Positions 48,257 through 62,455 are shown, numbered from the stretch's first letter. The stretch is DNA of 64,000 bases from Bryopsis sp. KO-2023 (GCA_030272585.1 BSYQ01000001.1:10431001-10495000), one strand, 5' to 3'. Made by a program: numbers and translations. The notes: generated by a model from the sequence alone, not told the origin.

Positions 48257-51200
48257 AGTCATGGCACCGAATATCCCCAGCCACCCTTTCGCAACAACCC
48301 ACGTGAGCCGAGGTGGGTTGGGGGAAGCGATCCCATTTCTGGGGTGGCGTTCTGTCGGGTTTCGCTCGTTGTTTCACCCTGCCTTGATGGAAAAGACTCT
48401 AGAGCGAGAATTGAAAAAATGTGTTTTTCTCAGGCAATTTTTATTCTCGTTGGGACAACGGCAGCTTGGTGCGCAACGCACGCAAGCAGTTCGATCAGGT
48501 GAGCTGCTGGGAGGGTATAGCGCACAGACGCAGCCCCGAACGAAAAGATAAGAAAAAGAGTGCGAAAATCGCAAAGGATTCTGTGCTCAAGGAAAGCGCC
48601 GGGAGTAGTAAGGCTAATGGAGGGGAAAGAAAATCGCGTGATGCGAAGTGATCGATGTGTGTGTGCGTCCCATGTAGGGCGGCTTTCGCGTGGTAGACAA
48701 GAGTCATGCTGGTCCACGGGAGAATGTGGGTTGCACGAAGTACAACGTCGTGGCATTCACAGGCAACGAAAACACTGACATCAAGGTCCATAAATTTGTA
48801 GACAAGGAGTTTGTGGCCATTGCCGATGTCAACAAGATGTTCCAAGTGCTGTTGTCGGAAGGGCGCCAATTGATTGAGGATCTGCTTTGCCAACAAGCGA
48901 CGCTTCATGGGATTATTAAGGGTAGCCAATCGATGATTCAACCCCCCTGTTTAGCCCACATGTGTGTTTTTCTGATCCATGTATTTTGTTACGGATAAAT
49001 CTGCAGAAAATGGCACCTGTCTGAGTGTAGATTTACGGAGGCTGTGTACTCCACACAAAGACATAGGACGGCAAATTGACTGTGAAATTGCAAATTTTTT
49101 GTAGCAGAGAACCTCATGATCGTACCCTACCAATATCTGTGAATTAAACACTTTTTCTATGTTAAGACGGATAAATCAAGTACTGATTCGAAAGGGGGTG
49201 ATTTGTGACTGAGTAAGGGATTGATTATCATTTTTAGCAAGCATGTATTCATGGGTGTGATCTTATTGGAGCTTAATTTTGTTTTGCTGTTTTTGCACAG
49301 GTTTGATGGAAGAGAAAAAGTGTTTGCAGGATAGTTATGAGGGTGCAATGGAAACTTCGAGGTCTAGGTACACGGTGAGGATCAGTCAATGTCTGAGATT
49401 CGTTGACCCCTGGATCGACCACCCAATATCTGGCTTGATTCTATTTGCACACATTTCCTTGATTATCATGGGATTGCTGACAAAAAAAAAAGGACAGGAG
49501 AAAATCTGCTTATCTCGGTTGCCATGAAAAGATGGAAAAAAATACGTTCATAAATTTTGATTTAACAGACTTTTGAGTAAACGCCATTTTTTGTTCTCCC
49601 CAGGATTTGCAAATGGCTCTAGTTCAAGCAGAAGAGTTGCAGAATGCATTGGGGAGCACTGAAAAAGAAGTAAGCGGAAGAGAAATACCCACAAAAGCTC
49701 ATGACTGATTCCGGTGGAATCTTGCATGATCATCAACATAACAGTGAAAACTGCAACTTTTTCTTTTGTTGTTAGCAATGTAATTTTGTTTGGTGGTTTG
49801 CCTTGCGCAGCTGGAGCGAGTTCGAAAGGAACTGGGACGAGCTGTGTTGGTAGCAGCTGAACAGATTGAAGAGCGTCTGGAAGACACTTGGGAGTCCGAA
49901 AATATGGCAGAGTTCAAAGCATTGCAGGTGGGCAGGATTTCCGATTAGTCGGACCAAAACGATGAAATCTGGTGGTTTTGGGAGTTGTTTCCGAGGTTTG
50001 GATCTGAGAAAACGTGTGAGGGTAACAATGGCCTGATTCTGGATGCTTTAGGATGAGCTTGCTTCCACAAAAGATCAATTGGATCAGTTGCAGAGCTCTG
50101 CAGTGGAGATGGAGCGGGATGTCAGCTTCAAAACGGTTCAAACTGTTCAGAATGCAGTTTCTGGCGTGGAGACCAGAGCTCAAGCTGAAATCAACATCTC
50201 CGCTGTAAGTATGCTTATGACCTGTATTTGTCAGAAAATTGAAGCATTTGGGGGAATTAGCATTGTGTTGCTCCATTTCTCATCGGAAAGGGAAATAAAA
50301 AGAATGATCTTTTGGGGATAAGAGAATGTGTTGGTTGGATTGTGGTTCAGGTGGCTGCTCGAATTGCTAGCGAAGCTGCAGGAAAATCATCAACTGCAGC
50401 AGAAACTGCGCTTGAAAAACAGCAGGAAGCTCTTGCTTTGGTGAGAAGATTTTGATTTCAGTTGTGGAGGTGTGGATATGGTGGCTTCAGAGGCTTGCTT
50501 CAGAAACTATGAACTAGCAATGTTCATTCAACTGTCGATTCAAGAAAGGTTGTCGTGTCAGTACTGGAATTTTTGTTCAGGTGATGTGAAAAGGGGAAGC
50601 TGGGGGTTGTGTTCGCCAGGTGAAATCGATTCAGAAAAGGGCATTTGATGCAGAGCAAGCAGCTTCAAGGTCGCATCAAGAATCCCTGGCGCTGACAGAG
50701 GAAGTGAAAAACTTGAGGGAGGCTGTTACGAAGGCACAGACCAAGCTTGCCGAGGAATCCAACAGGGCCATGCAATGCGAAAAGGTAGGGTTTCCAATGC
50801 CAACGCCAATTTCGATTTACCCCCCTACTCACCCAGTATTCCCTCTAACTGCTGGAATACTGGGTGACCAGTTTTCCAGTATTTTCTTACCATATCTCTT
50901 ACCTGCATGTCTGAACTCCATTTGAAAAATGCTGACATGTTGATACTGCCTACGAAAGCTGGCAGCTGATCGTGCAGTGTGATTTCATCATTGTTTGCTG
51001 ATATACCTCGGTGGTGGCCTGGGTTTGACAGGACGCATCGGAGCGAGTTGCCAGCATCGAGAAGGAAGCAGCATCCAGAGTGAATGCTGTGGAGAGGGCG
51101 TACGGGATTCTCAAGGACGCCGAAAGAGAAAAAGTTCAGAATCTCGAGCAGGAGGCTGGAAAGTTGAGGTCCGAAAACCAGCACCTTGCTTCAGAAGTGG

Positions 51201-52240
51201 AGGAACTCAGAAGTGAAATGTCGCTTGCTGAGGCAGCTGTGGCTCAAGCTCAAGCTCAGATGACTGCCATGGAGGCTGCACTCAACAAGAAACTGGAGCT
51301 CCTGGAGGAGATACGGGAGGCCGAGGAAGACGATGCGTCAAAGGTTGGGCGAGGAAACGAGAGAGAAAATTTTGTGGCAAAGTGCCAAAATGCTTTGTAT
51401 TCTACGCTAGGCCTCATATGAATTGTTGTGGAGCAATCCAGCTGGAAGAGATGCTCAATATCTTTCATTGTTGATGTTTGTTAGATGGAGGCTGCTTTTG
51501 CTGAGGCAGCGAAGGAATTGAAGTCGAAAGAGCTTCACAGCCAAGTGGCTGGAGAGATCAACTGTGCAAAGGTTGCCATGGGTAAGTCGATGAGGCAATT
51601 CAAGCTCAGATTGGAGGCTCTGAACAGAGCTACCGTGGCAGCCACCAAAGAGAGGGACCATTGGAAAGCGCAAGCCAGACATGCTCAAGAGCAAGAGAAG
51701 GTAACTGGAGAGCAACACAGCTTCCTTTTGCGAAGGGATGTCTCAAATTTCAACTACACCCTTAATCGTATTTAGTGTAGCCTGCCCTAATTCCATAAGC
51801 GGCAGAAATTTCAGAAAACAGAAAATAGTGGACGCCACACAAACTATTTCCGAAACCTACACGTTTTGTTAACGTTTCGATTTTCCATCAATTAGTGTGG
51901 CCTGCACTGTTACTGGGGTAACTGCACTGTTACTGGGGTAACACTACTAAAAGACTCACACTTTATACGATTGAGGGGTCAAGTGTTTTTGTGGATGTGA
52001 GAGGAGCTTTTTTGGGGGGGTTTGTTTTTTCTACAGGTTGCAGCGACGAAGCTGAAAGAGCTTGTTACTGCGATGAATGGCAATCTCAGCGGAGGTCGAG
52101 TCAATGTGATTCTCAGCTCATCTGAGCGTAGGCGACTGCTTGGACTGGGGCCCCGTTGCGATGAGCACACTGGAGGCGAAACTTCTGAGATTATCAACAG
52201 CGGGTGGATTACGCCTCCCGAAAAGAGGGGCTCTGACTGA
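48257..52240 (+). CDS. Large coiled-coil protein, unknown family (5' exon missing)
   Basis: Twelve exons join in phase: 48257-48302, 48434-48498, 48678-48921, 49301-49374, 49604-49669, 49811-49927, 50052-50204, 50351-50440, 50620-50784, 51032-51343, 51485-51700, 52037-52240; about 583 residues. N-terminal part: HGTEYPQPPFRNNP, FYSRWDNGSLVRNARKQFDQ and a compact globular-looking segment (GGFRVVDKSHAGPRENVGC; VAFTGNENTDIKVHKFVDKE). From about residue 100 to 520 nearly every exon is heptad-rich Ala/Glu/Lys/Gln coiled coil (EERLEDTWESENMAEFKALQ, EEVKNLREAVTKAQTKLAEE). The C-terminal exon ends the coil and carries VNVILSSSERRRLLGLGP. I do not recognise the family. The first exon here opens behind an acceptor (GGGTAG), so the true start is upstream. 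A scaffold or tether role would be the default inference for such architecture, nothing more. Confidence 0.7.
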
Positions 52241-54288
52241 CCCACTCACATTCGTCTCTTCGTATTAATATCGTTTTTTTTTTCGCTTTTTTTTTTAATC
52301 TATTATGCGTTCGTTCGGTTATAGATTTGTGATTATCGTTTTTGGTCAGTGATGAGTCGAGAAGAAGAAAAAAAAATAGCAGATTCAACGGGGGAAAAAA
52401 AATACATATTATTAATGGCAATGGTGGAGATGCAAATGAATGAACATTAATATACACTCTTTTTTTTTCTTTTTTTTTTGCATTTCCTTTTGAGGTTTGT
52501 TTTTTTTACAGTATGATTTTTGTATAGGCGACGATGGGATGGTGATAGGAGATTTTTTTTTCTGTATTATGGGGTGGTGGTAGGCTTGAATGCATCTTAC
52601 ATCGACATACATCTTGTTTAATTGGAATATTGCTGTGAGCAAATCTGAAAAATATTGAAACAGAATTTCACATGAGCGATTGTTCCTGAATATTGCTGTG
52701 AAGAAATCTGAAAAATTGAAAGAGAAGTGGACAGGACCGTTTTGTGAGATATATACATATATATATATATGAAGGGTAATCCTCTCGACCACGACGACCA
52801 TCCTTGGAGGAATGAAGCGAGCAGGTGGGTTCAATTTATTGGGTGTTTCAAATCTTATCGAACAAGCTTGCAAACTTCGTGTCAAAACCCACACATTGTG
52901 GCAAGCTTATTGTTTCTGTAGGGGAGGTAACTCCCTTTGGGTTACCAGGGGGCATGTATTCTCTGTCTGGCTCGTGCTTTTCGAAACCCTGAAACTTGAG
53001 CAGAGTTTTTGTTGTGTATTACATCGTATATATCTGCAAGACTGTCGTGAAAGGGTTTGCATGCAGATATGCTCAAAAAGAAAGCAAATGTATAGAATAT
53101 CAATTAACTTTGACCACCACTGATCCCAAAAGAAGGATAACAGAGAGTTTAGCGTGGGATTTTATGGGGGATGGATACGCTCCTGGAGCCCGTTTTATAT
53201 GACGATTCCAAAGCATTTGAAAGCAAGTCAGTTTCGCAACCATTCTGAGCTTATTTTTGGAAGCTCACCCCTCACAAAACACGCCACTTGATGAACACCA
53301 TCAGAAGCCTAACCCCCAGCCAATGTCAGGGATGATGGGCAACAAGATATACACTATGGAACCAATGCCTTGCTTCCTGTTCTTTTTTTTTAATGTAACA
53401 TCCAAGTGTTGGGGCACCCATCGATCAGATGGAACACATTGCATACATTGAGCCGCCACTTGATACGTTTATTTCACCAAAAGCATTCCCCTGCACATGA
53501 AGAGTTGATATCGATCCAGCCACTTGTTTCTGTTTGACCTACAAGCAGATGGATGCACAAGGGAAAAGACAAAAATCTCACTGTCTTTGCTTCGGACTTG
53601 CACAGAACGCTGCTGTGTTTTTGATCTTGTGGGGAAATTGCACCCCCACCTCAAGGAATCTCTATGGAAAAACATCCAGAGAGGAAGATCAAAGAGCAAG
53701 TCAAGATCTTGATGGATGAATAGCGAGAATGCATGTCAATCTCAACTTGAGTACCGTTGGGCAACTGTCAATGATTCAAACCCAATTGGCACAATTGCCT
53801 TTGATTAAAAAATATGCAATGTTGATTGATTACACTTCTGCACTAGATAAATCCATTGCAAATACCTCCGGGCATAACCACCCAAAACACAGTAGGGAAA
53901 GAATCTATTTCTCTTCTGTACAGCACTAATTGCACCCACCAATGCATGACACTGGAAACCGATCTGGATGCCAACAATACCAATACCCATAAGCTTCAAA
54001 GAAACCGACAAGAAGAGTTTTCATAAAAACTGCCAACAAAAGGTTCGTGCCTTCGTTCTGCTGCTTTTGGTTCCCATTAATTTTCCTGGTATTTGGCATT
54101 TCCACTAGCGCTTTGAGCTGTTCAAAGCGGAAACACATGAGAGGCAGTAAGTACCACCTCCACTCCAAAACATCACCAAATCTTATCCCCCCCCGAGCAG
54201 CTATGCATCGGAAAAACTTAACCACGGTTCGAGAAAATAGAAACACTTTCACACGCTTCCCTATGCGTGCAAATGCGCAGTGAGTCAG
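52241..54288. other. Intergenic between convergent genes
   Basis: Two kilobases holding the 3' ends of the coiled-coil gene and SCYL2. Several T-tracts and a TATATACATATATATATATA run at 52749-52769; no coding frame I can support. Confidence 0.5.
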
Positions 54289-57200
54289 TCAAGATAGCAG
54301 GTCCAGGAAGGGGTCCCCAGAACTTTGCTGTTTCTGTGAATTCTGCTGCTGTGATTGAGGTCCACCCATCGCTGGGCTTTGCTGTCCAAAGCCTCCCATC
54401 GACATCCTTGCTCCACCAGGGGCACTTTGAAGCTGACCACCATTCATTCCAGAATTAATTGATGGTGCCATTGCCATAGGCTGGCCCATTAGCGAAGAGT
54501 TCATTGGTTGTGCAAATCCTCCTGTCGAAAAATTCGTCCCATGTCCCATCGTGCTCTGGCCATTTCCATGTGAGGGTTGGTTTGACCGTGGCTGGATTCC
54601 CAAGGTGGATTGGTTTTGGCCGAGACTCAACCCAGAAAACAGAGCATCGGGGGATGGACCTGAGTTTGGAGCAGCCAAAGATTGCAATGGAGGGTCCTTC
54701 CAAGTCGGGTCCCGAAAGCTTTCCATTCCCATACCCACCTGGGGAACCGAGAACAAAGAGGGAGATTTCACCACCACGGCACAGTTTCAGTGACAGTCAG
54801 ACTCGGACACATGTGCATGAATTTAGGGGCTGGTGGGTGCGTTCCTCAGTTTTTCAAGCGTGCGACTCTACATGTCAGAGGAATACCTGTCCAGAGCTCA
54901 ACCCTCCAGAGCCCACAGCAGTAGATCCTGCAAATCCACCCCCCGTTCCCATCGACAAAGCCCCAAGCACCGTCCCTCCTGGCAGCGCAGTGTTCCTGTT
55001 TGCAGTCAGACCTACACGACCCCCTTGCTGTGGGGTGGCGTTTGGGGTTACCCAGTCATCGAATAAAGCCAATCCTGCGCTCGGGTTGTTTGCTTTTGGA
55101 GGAGGGGAAAGTGGAGTGATGGGCGTTGAGTTCAGCGGTGGATTAGGCTGGGTTGTCAGTCCAGAGAAAAGGGGATCTTCCATTGCTGTTGATGGAGTGG
55201 CGGCTTGATTCCAGGAGGGGGACCCAGTTGCTGCCACCGGTACAGAGGCAGTCCCGATAGGTGATGTTGGCAAAGTGTCCCAAGCTGTCTGTTGTCAAAA
55301 TATGGAAGGGTAAGCAAAAGATGATATCAAAGAACGGGTCTGGACGTGGAAATATTTTGCATGGAATGCTGGTGGCGTTTCTGCACATATATTCCTTGAA
55401 ACAAGGGAAAAGGAAAAAACCTGAAAAAAAGGGGAAAACTCCAGAAAGGAGATTTTACCTGGGCTGATGGGCCGGCATCCCAGCCATGCTCCAGCTTTTG
55501 ATTTCCTGTTTTTGAACTGGACAAAGCAGTGACTTCCATGGGTTCTGACTGTTTTAATTGGCCCCCCATCTTGTCTTCCACCCTTTTCAGCATTTCTCTG
55601 ATCAAAGTCATGTAAGTTCCGAATTGTTGATGGGACAGGCCCTTGGCCACTGTCAAAGGAAAGAGCAAGGGCAATACTTTTTCGGCTGTAATTTCTGCCC
55701 CCCATTGCTTCGAAATCGCATCCCCCACCCCCAAAACACACATAAGAGTGCCAGGGGATTTATCCACTGCCGAAACCTATAAATTTGACAAAACATGAAT
55801 CAGCTGTTAGTGGGTTCCTTATCGCTTTTTTGGAAGTAAAAAAAAGGTATCGACATTTATTATATCGAGGCTAAGGTAGATAGCCTGAATATATATATAT
55901 CATGCCGCCTGCATGATCATCATCATTCATGTTCATAACGATGGCTTAAGGATCCTCAAAGAAGATCAACATGTGTAGTGTCTGTTTGTTCTTAATTTCC
56001 CGACACACATATCAGCAACAAATGCATGTACATACATAATCCAGATATATTAAAAACAAGAAAATGTTCATGCTTTTGGCAGAATAGAAAGGTTGGTCCA
56101 AAATGTTCCCAACCCTAATTTCAATAATAAACGGGACCCATCTTTCAGAAGAATTTTCAATTCTTAAATCAACGAATCAAAGATTAATCTATTATTATAT
56201 TATTATATTGCAGGGTGGGCAAAACGCATACTTGGCTACAAGTGTGCATCATTTTTTCGGCTTCGTCTGTGTCCATTCTGGGAACGAGACTGCCCAGCAG
56301 CACCAGAGCATTGATTCTGACTTTAGCGGAGGCTGTTCTCAAGCAAATGACATGGACCCTTGGCAAAAGCTGGCCCTTCAAGGGTTCATACTCAAAAGAC
56401 TCCACCAGGGACTGCAATTGCTTCAAAGCTTCATCCAGAATTTTCGGATTCTTTTCGTCCAACGCTCGAATGAACATGGGGAGAATGGTGTTGCCAATAA
56501 CCTCCCTGAGGGAAAATTCGAACGAATCAGCGGCTGACAGTACTAGAGCAAACATTATAACACATGAATACTTTTATATTTCTCCTTTTGAAAAAAATCG
56601 CACAAGAAAAAACAGAACTAAGTGCAGTGAGACACACAAAACAAATCCATGTATGGAGCATTCTAAAAAACAATGCAAGCATCTCAAGAATCAGAAAAGA
56701 CAGGTCGTTTTTCCAAACAGCCCACCTTGACATCAATTTGGCCAAATCTTGCACATGCTTCAGGATGGTTAATAATCCTTCTCCGTTTGCGCTCATCAAA
56801 ACATTTCTTAATTTTGGGAGAGTGAACAATTCAAACTCATCTGTTGCTTGAGAAGACACAGATCTGAAAATGAAAGGAATGACTAATCCCTGCATGGATG
56901 GATTGTGTAATTCTTGGAGAAGGTGTGGCAGCACCTGGTTGCAAAGGAACACACACACACACAGGAAATCACAAATCAAACATTACTGAAATATTATTTT
57001 CCTGCAAAACTTGATACCAGTGCATACAAATTAAAGGAAGAAAAAAGGGGGGGTCAGCACTCATCAAAAACCCACATGAAATCACACTCCACTTTGAAGA
57101 TAAAATTCAGGCTCTTCCTCTTTTTTCAGTTTTCCAGTCTGACATGGAGGTGCTTCCTAAAACACCACCCACCTTGTACCTGATGATTCTTGAATCCAGC

Positions 57201-60200
57201 TGGTCCCAAAAAGAGTCCAAATCTTTGAGAAAACTGGCTTTTTGGATGTTGTCCCTTTGGACAATGCTATCCAGAAATACCAGGGCCCTCAGCAGTTTGT
57301 CCTCTTGGAAAAAAGGGGCTGACGAAAAAGCAGAGGCTGGCGGCCTGCTAGATGGGGATGCAATCAGCATCGACCTCAACGTATCTACAGAACAAAGTAA
57401 ATAAGTAAATAAGTCGACACAACATAATAATTTTCGCTCTGGGAAAATGAGCATTTGGAAAAGATTGCGTTTGGAAAAATGTCTCATGTGGGTTTTTTGC
57501 CCGATGAAATTAAAGCCAAAATGCAAATTGCTTTTCTCTTCTTAAACATAGCCCAACGTGGAGGTTCGCAGGAAGCAGGGAAAAATGACTGATATGAACA
57601 AACACCAATATGACCTTTCCCAGTGATTCATAGAAAAATACATACAATCACGAGGCAACACTTTCGAAAACCTATTCACCCCCAGAAGTTCGGAAAGAAA
57701 AAAACTCAAAAGAAGATCGACTGAGGGTTGTATGTATGGCTATTTGAATGCATGTAAAGTGTCCCATCTTCCACCATGTCACAGAAAAAAAGAGGCAGGA
57801 GGAAAAAAAACAAAACTAACATTGAAGCTGTGGAGAGATGGCGGAAAGATCAACTTGGCCGATGGACGCCACTTTGCTCTTGTACTCCATCAGCTCTTCC
57901 CTGACATCAAGCAATGGTCGCTTTGCGAAAACTTCAAAAGCGACGAGACCAAAAGAGAAAATATCACATGCCGGGGTGATGTTTGTGGTCAAATCACGGC
58001 CATGGCCAGATGCAAGCTCCGGGGCGACATATTGCAGCGGAGGCTGAAATCACACACAAGCCCTTCAAGTTGAAGAAAGGTCAATCTGACATTTCGTGTC
58101 GGCTGGACACGAGTGCATTCGATTTGATTTATAACATTTTTGAAGTTGTGTGTTTTACCCCTCCCCCCCCCCAAAAAAAAAAAAACGAAATAAAAAATAG
58201 CTGATGAATAAGCAAGGTCTTTACAGAAATGTGAAGCGACGATTGAGTAGGATCATCGAAGTGGAGCAAAGCATCCCAAAGAATTGGCCAAATTTTAACT
58301 TTACCTTGGAGCCAGCATCCCACAGTTGAGGATGGCTGTTCGAGTAATCATAAGCCAGAGTTTTAATTGTCCCCGTGTAATCAACGGTTGTACAAAACCC
58401 GAGTCCTGAAAGCCTCCACTGACCATCCAGACCGACAAAAATGCTTTCTGGGCTGCAAACACAAATATCTAGCTGAAATGAGTTGTCTGAAAAATAAAGG
58501 AATGATCAATTTGCACTTTTGTGAAACTGTTATGATAACTAAGCTGAAATATGACATGATGAAAAAGGTGTGAGGGAAGGGGAAATTCTCCATCAAGATT
58601 CATATCTGTTTTGAGAATTTCAAAAGCCCAAATTTTTTTGGGGAAAAAAAATGAATATATTGTACCTGATTGCACAGTGTGCAAGATTTGCATCGCTGTG
58701 AAGAAAGTGCAAGGCATCGGCAATCTGTGGTCAACCAAAGCAATTCACCCCCAAAATATCTCTCACACTTTTTTTTTTAATCCTTCAATCTACCATTGTA
58801 TTTCCTTTCATATTGCCTTTCATTTGTCCAACAAGTAGAAAAAAACACACACAATGACAGAAACTATCCTGTTCTTATTTATCTGACCTGGACCCTGAGA
58901 TGGAGACTGTTATTTTGTCCTTCCCAAAAACGAAGGACAAAATATTAGAATAAAATTCTGCAAAAATTCTTTACCTGAAGCAGCCCGTGTTTGATTTCCA
59001 AATCAGAAAAAGACATATTTCTCGCTTGATCCGGAATTTGTGAGACTCCAGCAAAATTGTGAAGAATATTGTCCAGCGACCCAGTGATAGGTTCCGTCAC
59101 CATAATAAGCTGTTGCATCCACATTAAGAAATTTAGCATTCCAGACAAACAAAACAGAATCATCCAAGTAAGGCGACCTCACTTTTGTTTCCCAATGTTG
59201 TAAAATCATCTTCAAACCTTAACAAAGGTGAAGCAATTCTTGCCTGAGTTCGCGTTTCCTCCAGCGGTTCCAGCAGCTTAACAATCCCTGGATGCTTCAA
59301 CTGCAACACAATCAAAAACGCTATATAACCCTCTATGAAAAAGAAAATTAATCGTGCAACAAAGATTTCAAATTTTTATTTCATCAACGATTTCCAGTCA
59401 ACCCCCAGTTACCTTCAACATGTTGATTGCATTTTTTCTTTGATGCTCAAGAAAATCGTCGAAAAGCTTGGACTTCACATTCCTGCCCACAGAACGAATA
59501 GAAATAATGTCACTTTAAGTCAAATCGATCCCTGAAACATATCTTGCCACATGACCCTGTAAGCTTTGCCCCCTTCCCTCAGAAAAAAAAAACCTAGACA
59601 CAAAAATGTATCCACACATCCCCACACATTTCCAAAGCAATCCTGAAATCAACAGAATCAAGCAGATTCGGGCGATTCTCAAGCAAAGGTCAATTATGAA
59701 TGAGGGCATCGTTCTGTTTGTTTTTTTCTTGCTTATCTTTTCTCGTTGAAAAGGGACCTACTTGTGCGAATCCTGAAGAAATTTTTTATCCAAAATCCAA
59801 ACGCTCACTTTGGGATACTGGACACCTGGCAAAAAGTCCAAGACACCAGTAAACATACAGCAACTTTTGCAAAATGAGTATTGAAAGACGTCCATTGAAA
59901 ACAACACATTTGCATCGCATCCTCCTGAGATTCAGAAAAAAGAAATAAAGTCGTCTGCTTCAAATCGAACTGCTGTGAAGTTCAAAAAATTCCAAGCTCG
60001 ATTCTACGGGTTGATATTTGTCATATGTACTCTATGAACTGTGCAATGGAGTGGAGCATTGCCAGACAGCCGTGGCTCAATTTCTATCCATTGCAAAAAT
60101 TGATACAAGCTTTGCAGGTTCCCAAGTGAAACCCTTCGAGGTTAGGATTTCTTCTAACAATGGCTTTCGTTCCTGCTGTCTGATTCTGCACTTTAAAATA

Positions 60201-60449
60201 TTTCCCCAGTCGATTCCGAAGTGGGAGTTTCGAACCACCTTGATTGCGAGCGTCAGCGGAATAGATCTTCCACACCCCCTTGGAGCCTCCCGTCGCCACG
60301 TGTCCCTTAACAGTATATCCTCGCAAACATTTCGCGACGAGCGCCCTTTCCAGCCCATCCTTCGCTTCTAGCGCGAGATCCCGGGCACCGACGACAGCCG
60401 ATGTAACAGCCTCGGTGACGTTTCTCTTCAAGTTCGAGAATCGGTGCAT
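54289..60449 (-). CDS. SCYL2: SCY1-like pseudokinase SCYL2
   Basis: Fourteen exons in coding order: 60449-60239, 59825-59762, 59482-59413, 59300-59244, 59109-58975, 58724-58666, 58452-58305, 58043-57821, 57384-57173, 56934-56726, 56505-56232, 55776-55459, 55288-54887, 54738-54289. Phases close to 943 residues, close to the animal length. Kinase-like domain: VSVWILDKKFL (VAIK-type Lys), LKHPGIVKLLEPLEET, LIMVTEPITGSL, ALHFLHSDANLAHCAIRPES in place of HRD, LSGLGFC in place of DFG, YVAPELAS, ACDIFSFGLVAFEVF: a pseudokinase. RDNIQKASFLKDL begins the HEAT-like region (VLPHLLQELHNPSM, NTILPMFIRALDEKN, VRINALVLLGSLVPRM). The C-terminal third is low-complexity Gln/Ser/Gly/Met/Asn/Pro and ends DPFLDLLS, like clathrin or adaptor-binding DLL motifs. 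SCYL2 (CVAK104) acts in clathrin-coated vesicle traffic at the trans-Golgi and endosomes. Intron 4 begins GC (CAG|GCAAGA). Confidence 0.9.
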
Positions 60450-61276
60450 TTTTCAGCAAAGCTTGATACACCCACGCCCTGGGTCGTGAAGGGCTAACGT
60501 TACAACACCAATTCGTATCGTTTTAACTCAAAACGCTTCCACAAAACACTGCAGAGAGGAAGCGCGGAACAGCAACAAAGAACCTTTCCCATTCTACGCG
60601 TGTCTTAACTGATTGATTAGTAATATAGATCACCACTGGACGCGGGTCGTCGATCGATTTCCCTCGATCCTCTTTTTAGCGTCTCCTCAATCCCAGTCGG
60701 AAGACAGCAGCAGGCTGTGAATCCTGGTCAAAAAAAGGAACAGTTGTAGAGTTGGGCAGTGAACAAATCGACAGTTTTCAGCACTCCTCCTTTGCATCAA
60801 AACAAGGATGTAGAGGTAATTACTGAGCCATTGCTGGATTATGGTTACAAAGAGAGTCCAGACTGTATCCCTTTATTATTTCTGGAAAGAACTTCATTGC
60901 TAGCTGTGGCATAGGTAGAATGACACCACACTTTCAATCTAAAAGCCCTTTCCATCCAGGCAAAAGCAGCATTCCTCCACCAAAACATTCGAATTCCTTT
61001 CTTTTTCCCCAGCACCAATTAGAATCGGGTAGGTCAATTCTTGACAGTCTTACAATCACATCCGTCCCCATCCAAACAAAATCAAAAACACATGAAAGTC
61101 ACATTCATTCCCAATAGCTTTGATCGAAAAACCCCTGTACAAAAACTCACTGAACAGCCAAAACCAACATTTCTAAACAAAAGAGAGAATATCCCCCCCC
61201 CCTCCCCAACACCCAACAATCAGTCTACCTGGAACTTGCACTGGCCATTTTGAAAGCTTGCATTGACTGAGTATGA
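60450..61276. other. Intergenic, SCYL2 upstream region
   Basis: Between the SCYL2 start and the Bet1-like stop. No coding frame; a CT-rich poly-C stretch lies at 61192-61206 near the Bet1-like 3' end. Confidence 0.5.
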
Positions 61277-62171
61277 TTATTTTCGTAACGCCAGCCAAAG
61301 CAGAAGGAAAGCTACGACGATTCCGCCAGCTATAATGAACATTTTTCGTTTTTGCTTGTCTTCCATGACAGTTTTGAATCGACCCACCACATTTCCCAGA
61401 CTCCCTTGTACACTGTTCATACCTCCTCCCTGCACGAAGCAAAATGGAGAATAACCATCTGGACGCAATTCACCCAACAATATGCTGCGTTTTGCAATGA
61501 TGACTAATAAATTCAGGACAAAAACTCAAACTTCATAGGTGGTACATCGCTCCACTCAAAAAAAAACAATGAAAAGGAAAGCCCTTGAACACATGAGGAA
61601 TTTCCACACACCAAAAACACAAGTGATGAAAAGAAAGAGTGAATTACCTAGCAAAAAAGACAAAAAAAACAAATTGAACTCACCATATTATCGATCAGCA
61701 AGTGCTGGGTATCCACTTCCTCCCGTATGTTTTGGGTAACCTGATAAAAACAGCAAAAAATCACATTTCTTTTGTCATGTTCCCAGAGAAGGCTCCGTCT
61801 TAGGCTCGTTTCAAACATGCAATGTGCATGGAAAAGCACATGATTGTTGTGGCTCTATTCTTCAATGAATCCATGACAGTCATAGGGAATCCAACTTCTA
61901 GACATGCATTTGGACGATTTTGAAGCCCTTATCCTATTCAGCCTGCTTGGAGTTCAGCGAACCTGCTTCAGAAAGCTCGCCTTAGCTCCCAGGTCCTCCA
62001 AACTTTTGTCATTTTCGCGTTCGAGCGACTCGGGATCAACCGAGCCAGTGTATGGACGTCGATTGCTGCGTTAAGAAGACAAGGGTCAGTTCCTGGTTGG
62101 AGCTATGCAGGTTTGGGACCTATAACTTCCAACAGAAACTCAGCTCCACACCTCGCCTGCCCGAGACTCAT
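61277..62171 (-). CDS. Bet1-like Qc-SNARE
   Basis: Exons 62171-62152, 62065-61963, 61740-61684 and 61429-61277 close in phase to 110 residues. Layout of Bet1: short N-terminus (MSLGQASNRRPYTGSVDP), SNARE motif from LERENDKSLEDLGAKASFL through VTQNIREEVDTQHLLIDNM with the zero-layer Gln in DTQ, GGGMNSVQGSLGNVVGRF, then a single C-terminal membrane anchor (FIIAGGIVVAFLLLWLAL) with a basic last residue pair. Bet1 is the Qc-SNARE of ER-Golgi transport. A Bet1-like 1 or Sft1-type relative cannot be separated from it by eye. The gene is transcribed away from the small plus-strand gene at 62456. Confidence 0.85.
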
Positions 62172-62455
62172 CGTTGGCTGAAGCTCAAAGAAACCTCATC
62201 AAGCCAGAACCAATAACAGTACAGAGAATTGAAGGGGATGACGAATATTTGAATTATGACTGATTCGCTGTCTTCAATTTCGTAATTGAGATTGCTGGTG
62301 GTTGGTTGATGTACCCCCACAGTTACACTGCACACAGCCCAGTCGGAAGCTTTTCCTTTTTCCCAGCTGTGGGGTTTTCGTGCGGAGTGCACTTTCGCGC
62401 GCCACCCCTGGGCGTGGTATCGGCTAAGATTCCGCGTGTCGAGCTCGCAGGAAAA
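62172..62455. promoter_or_regulatory. Bidirectional promoter region
   Basis: Only about 285 bp separate the Bet1-like ATG (minus) and the plus-strand ATG at 62456. The region is moderately GC-rich near 62380-62440 with no clear TATA box. Confidence 0.5.
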
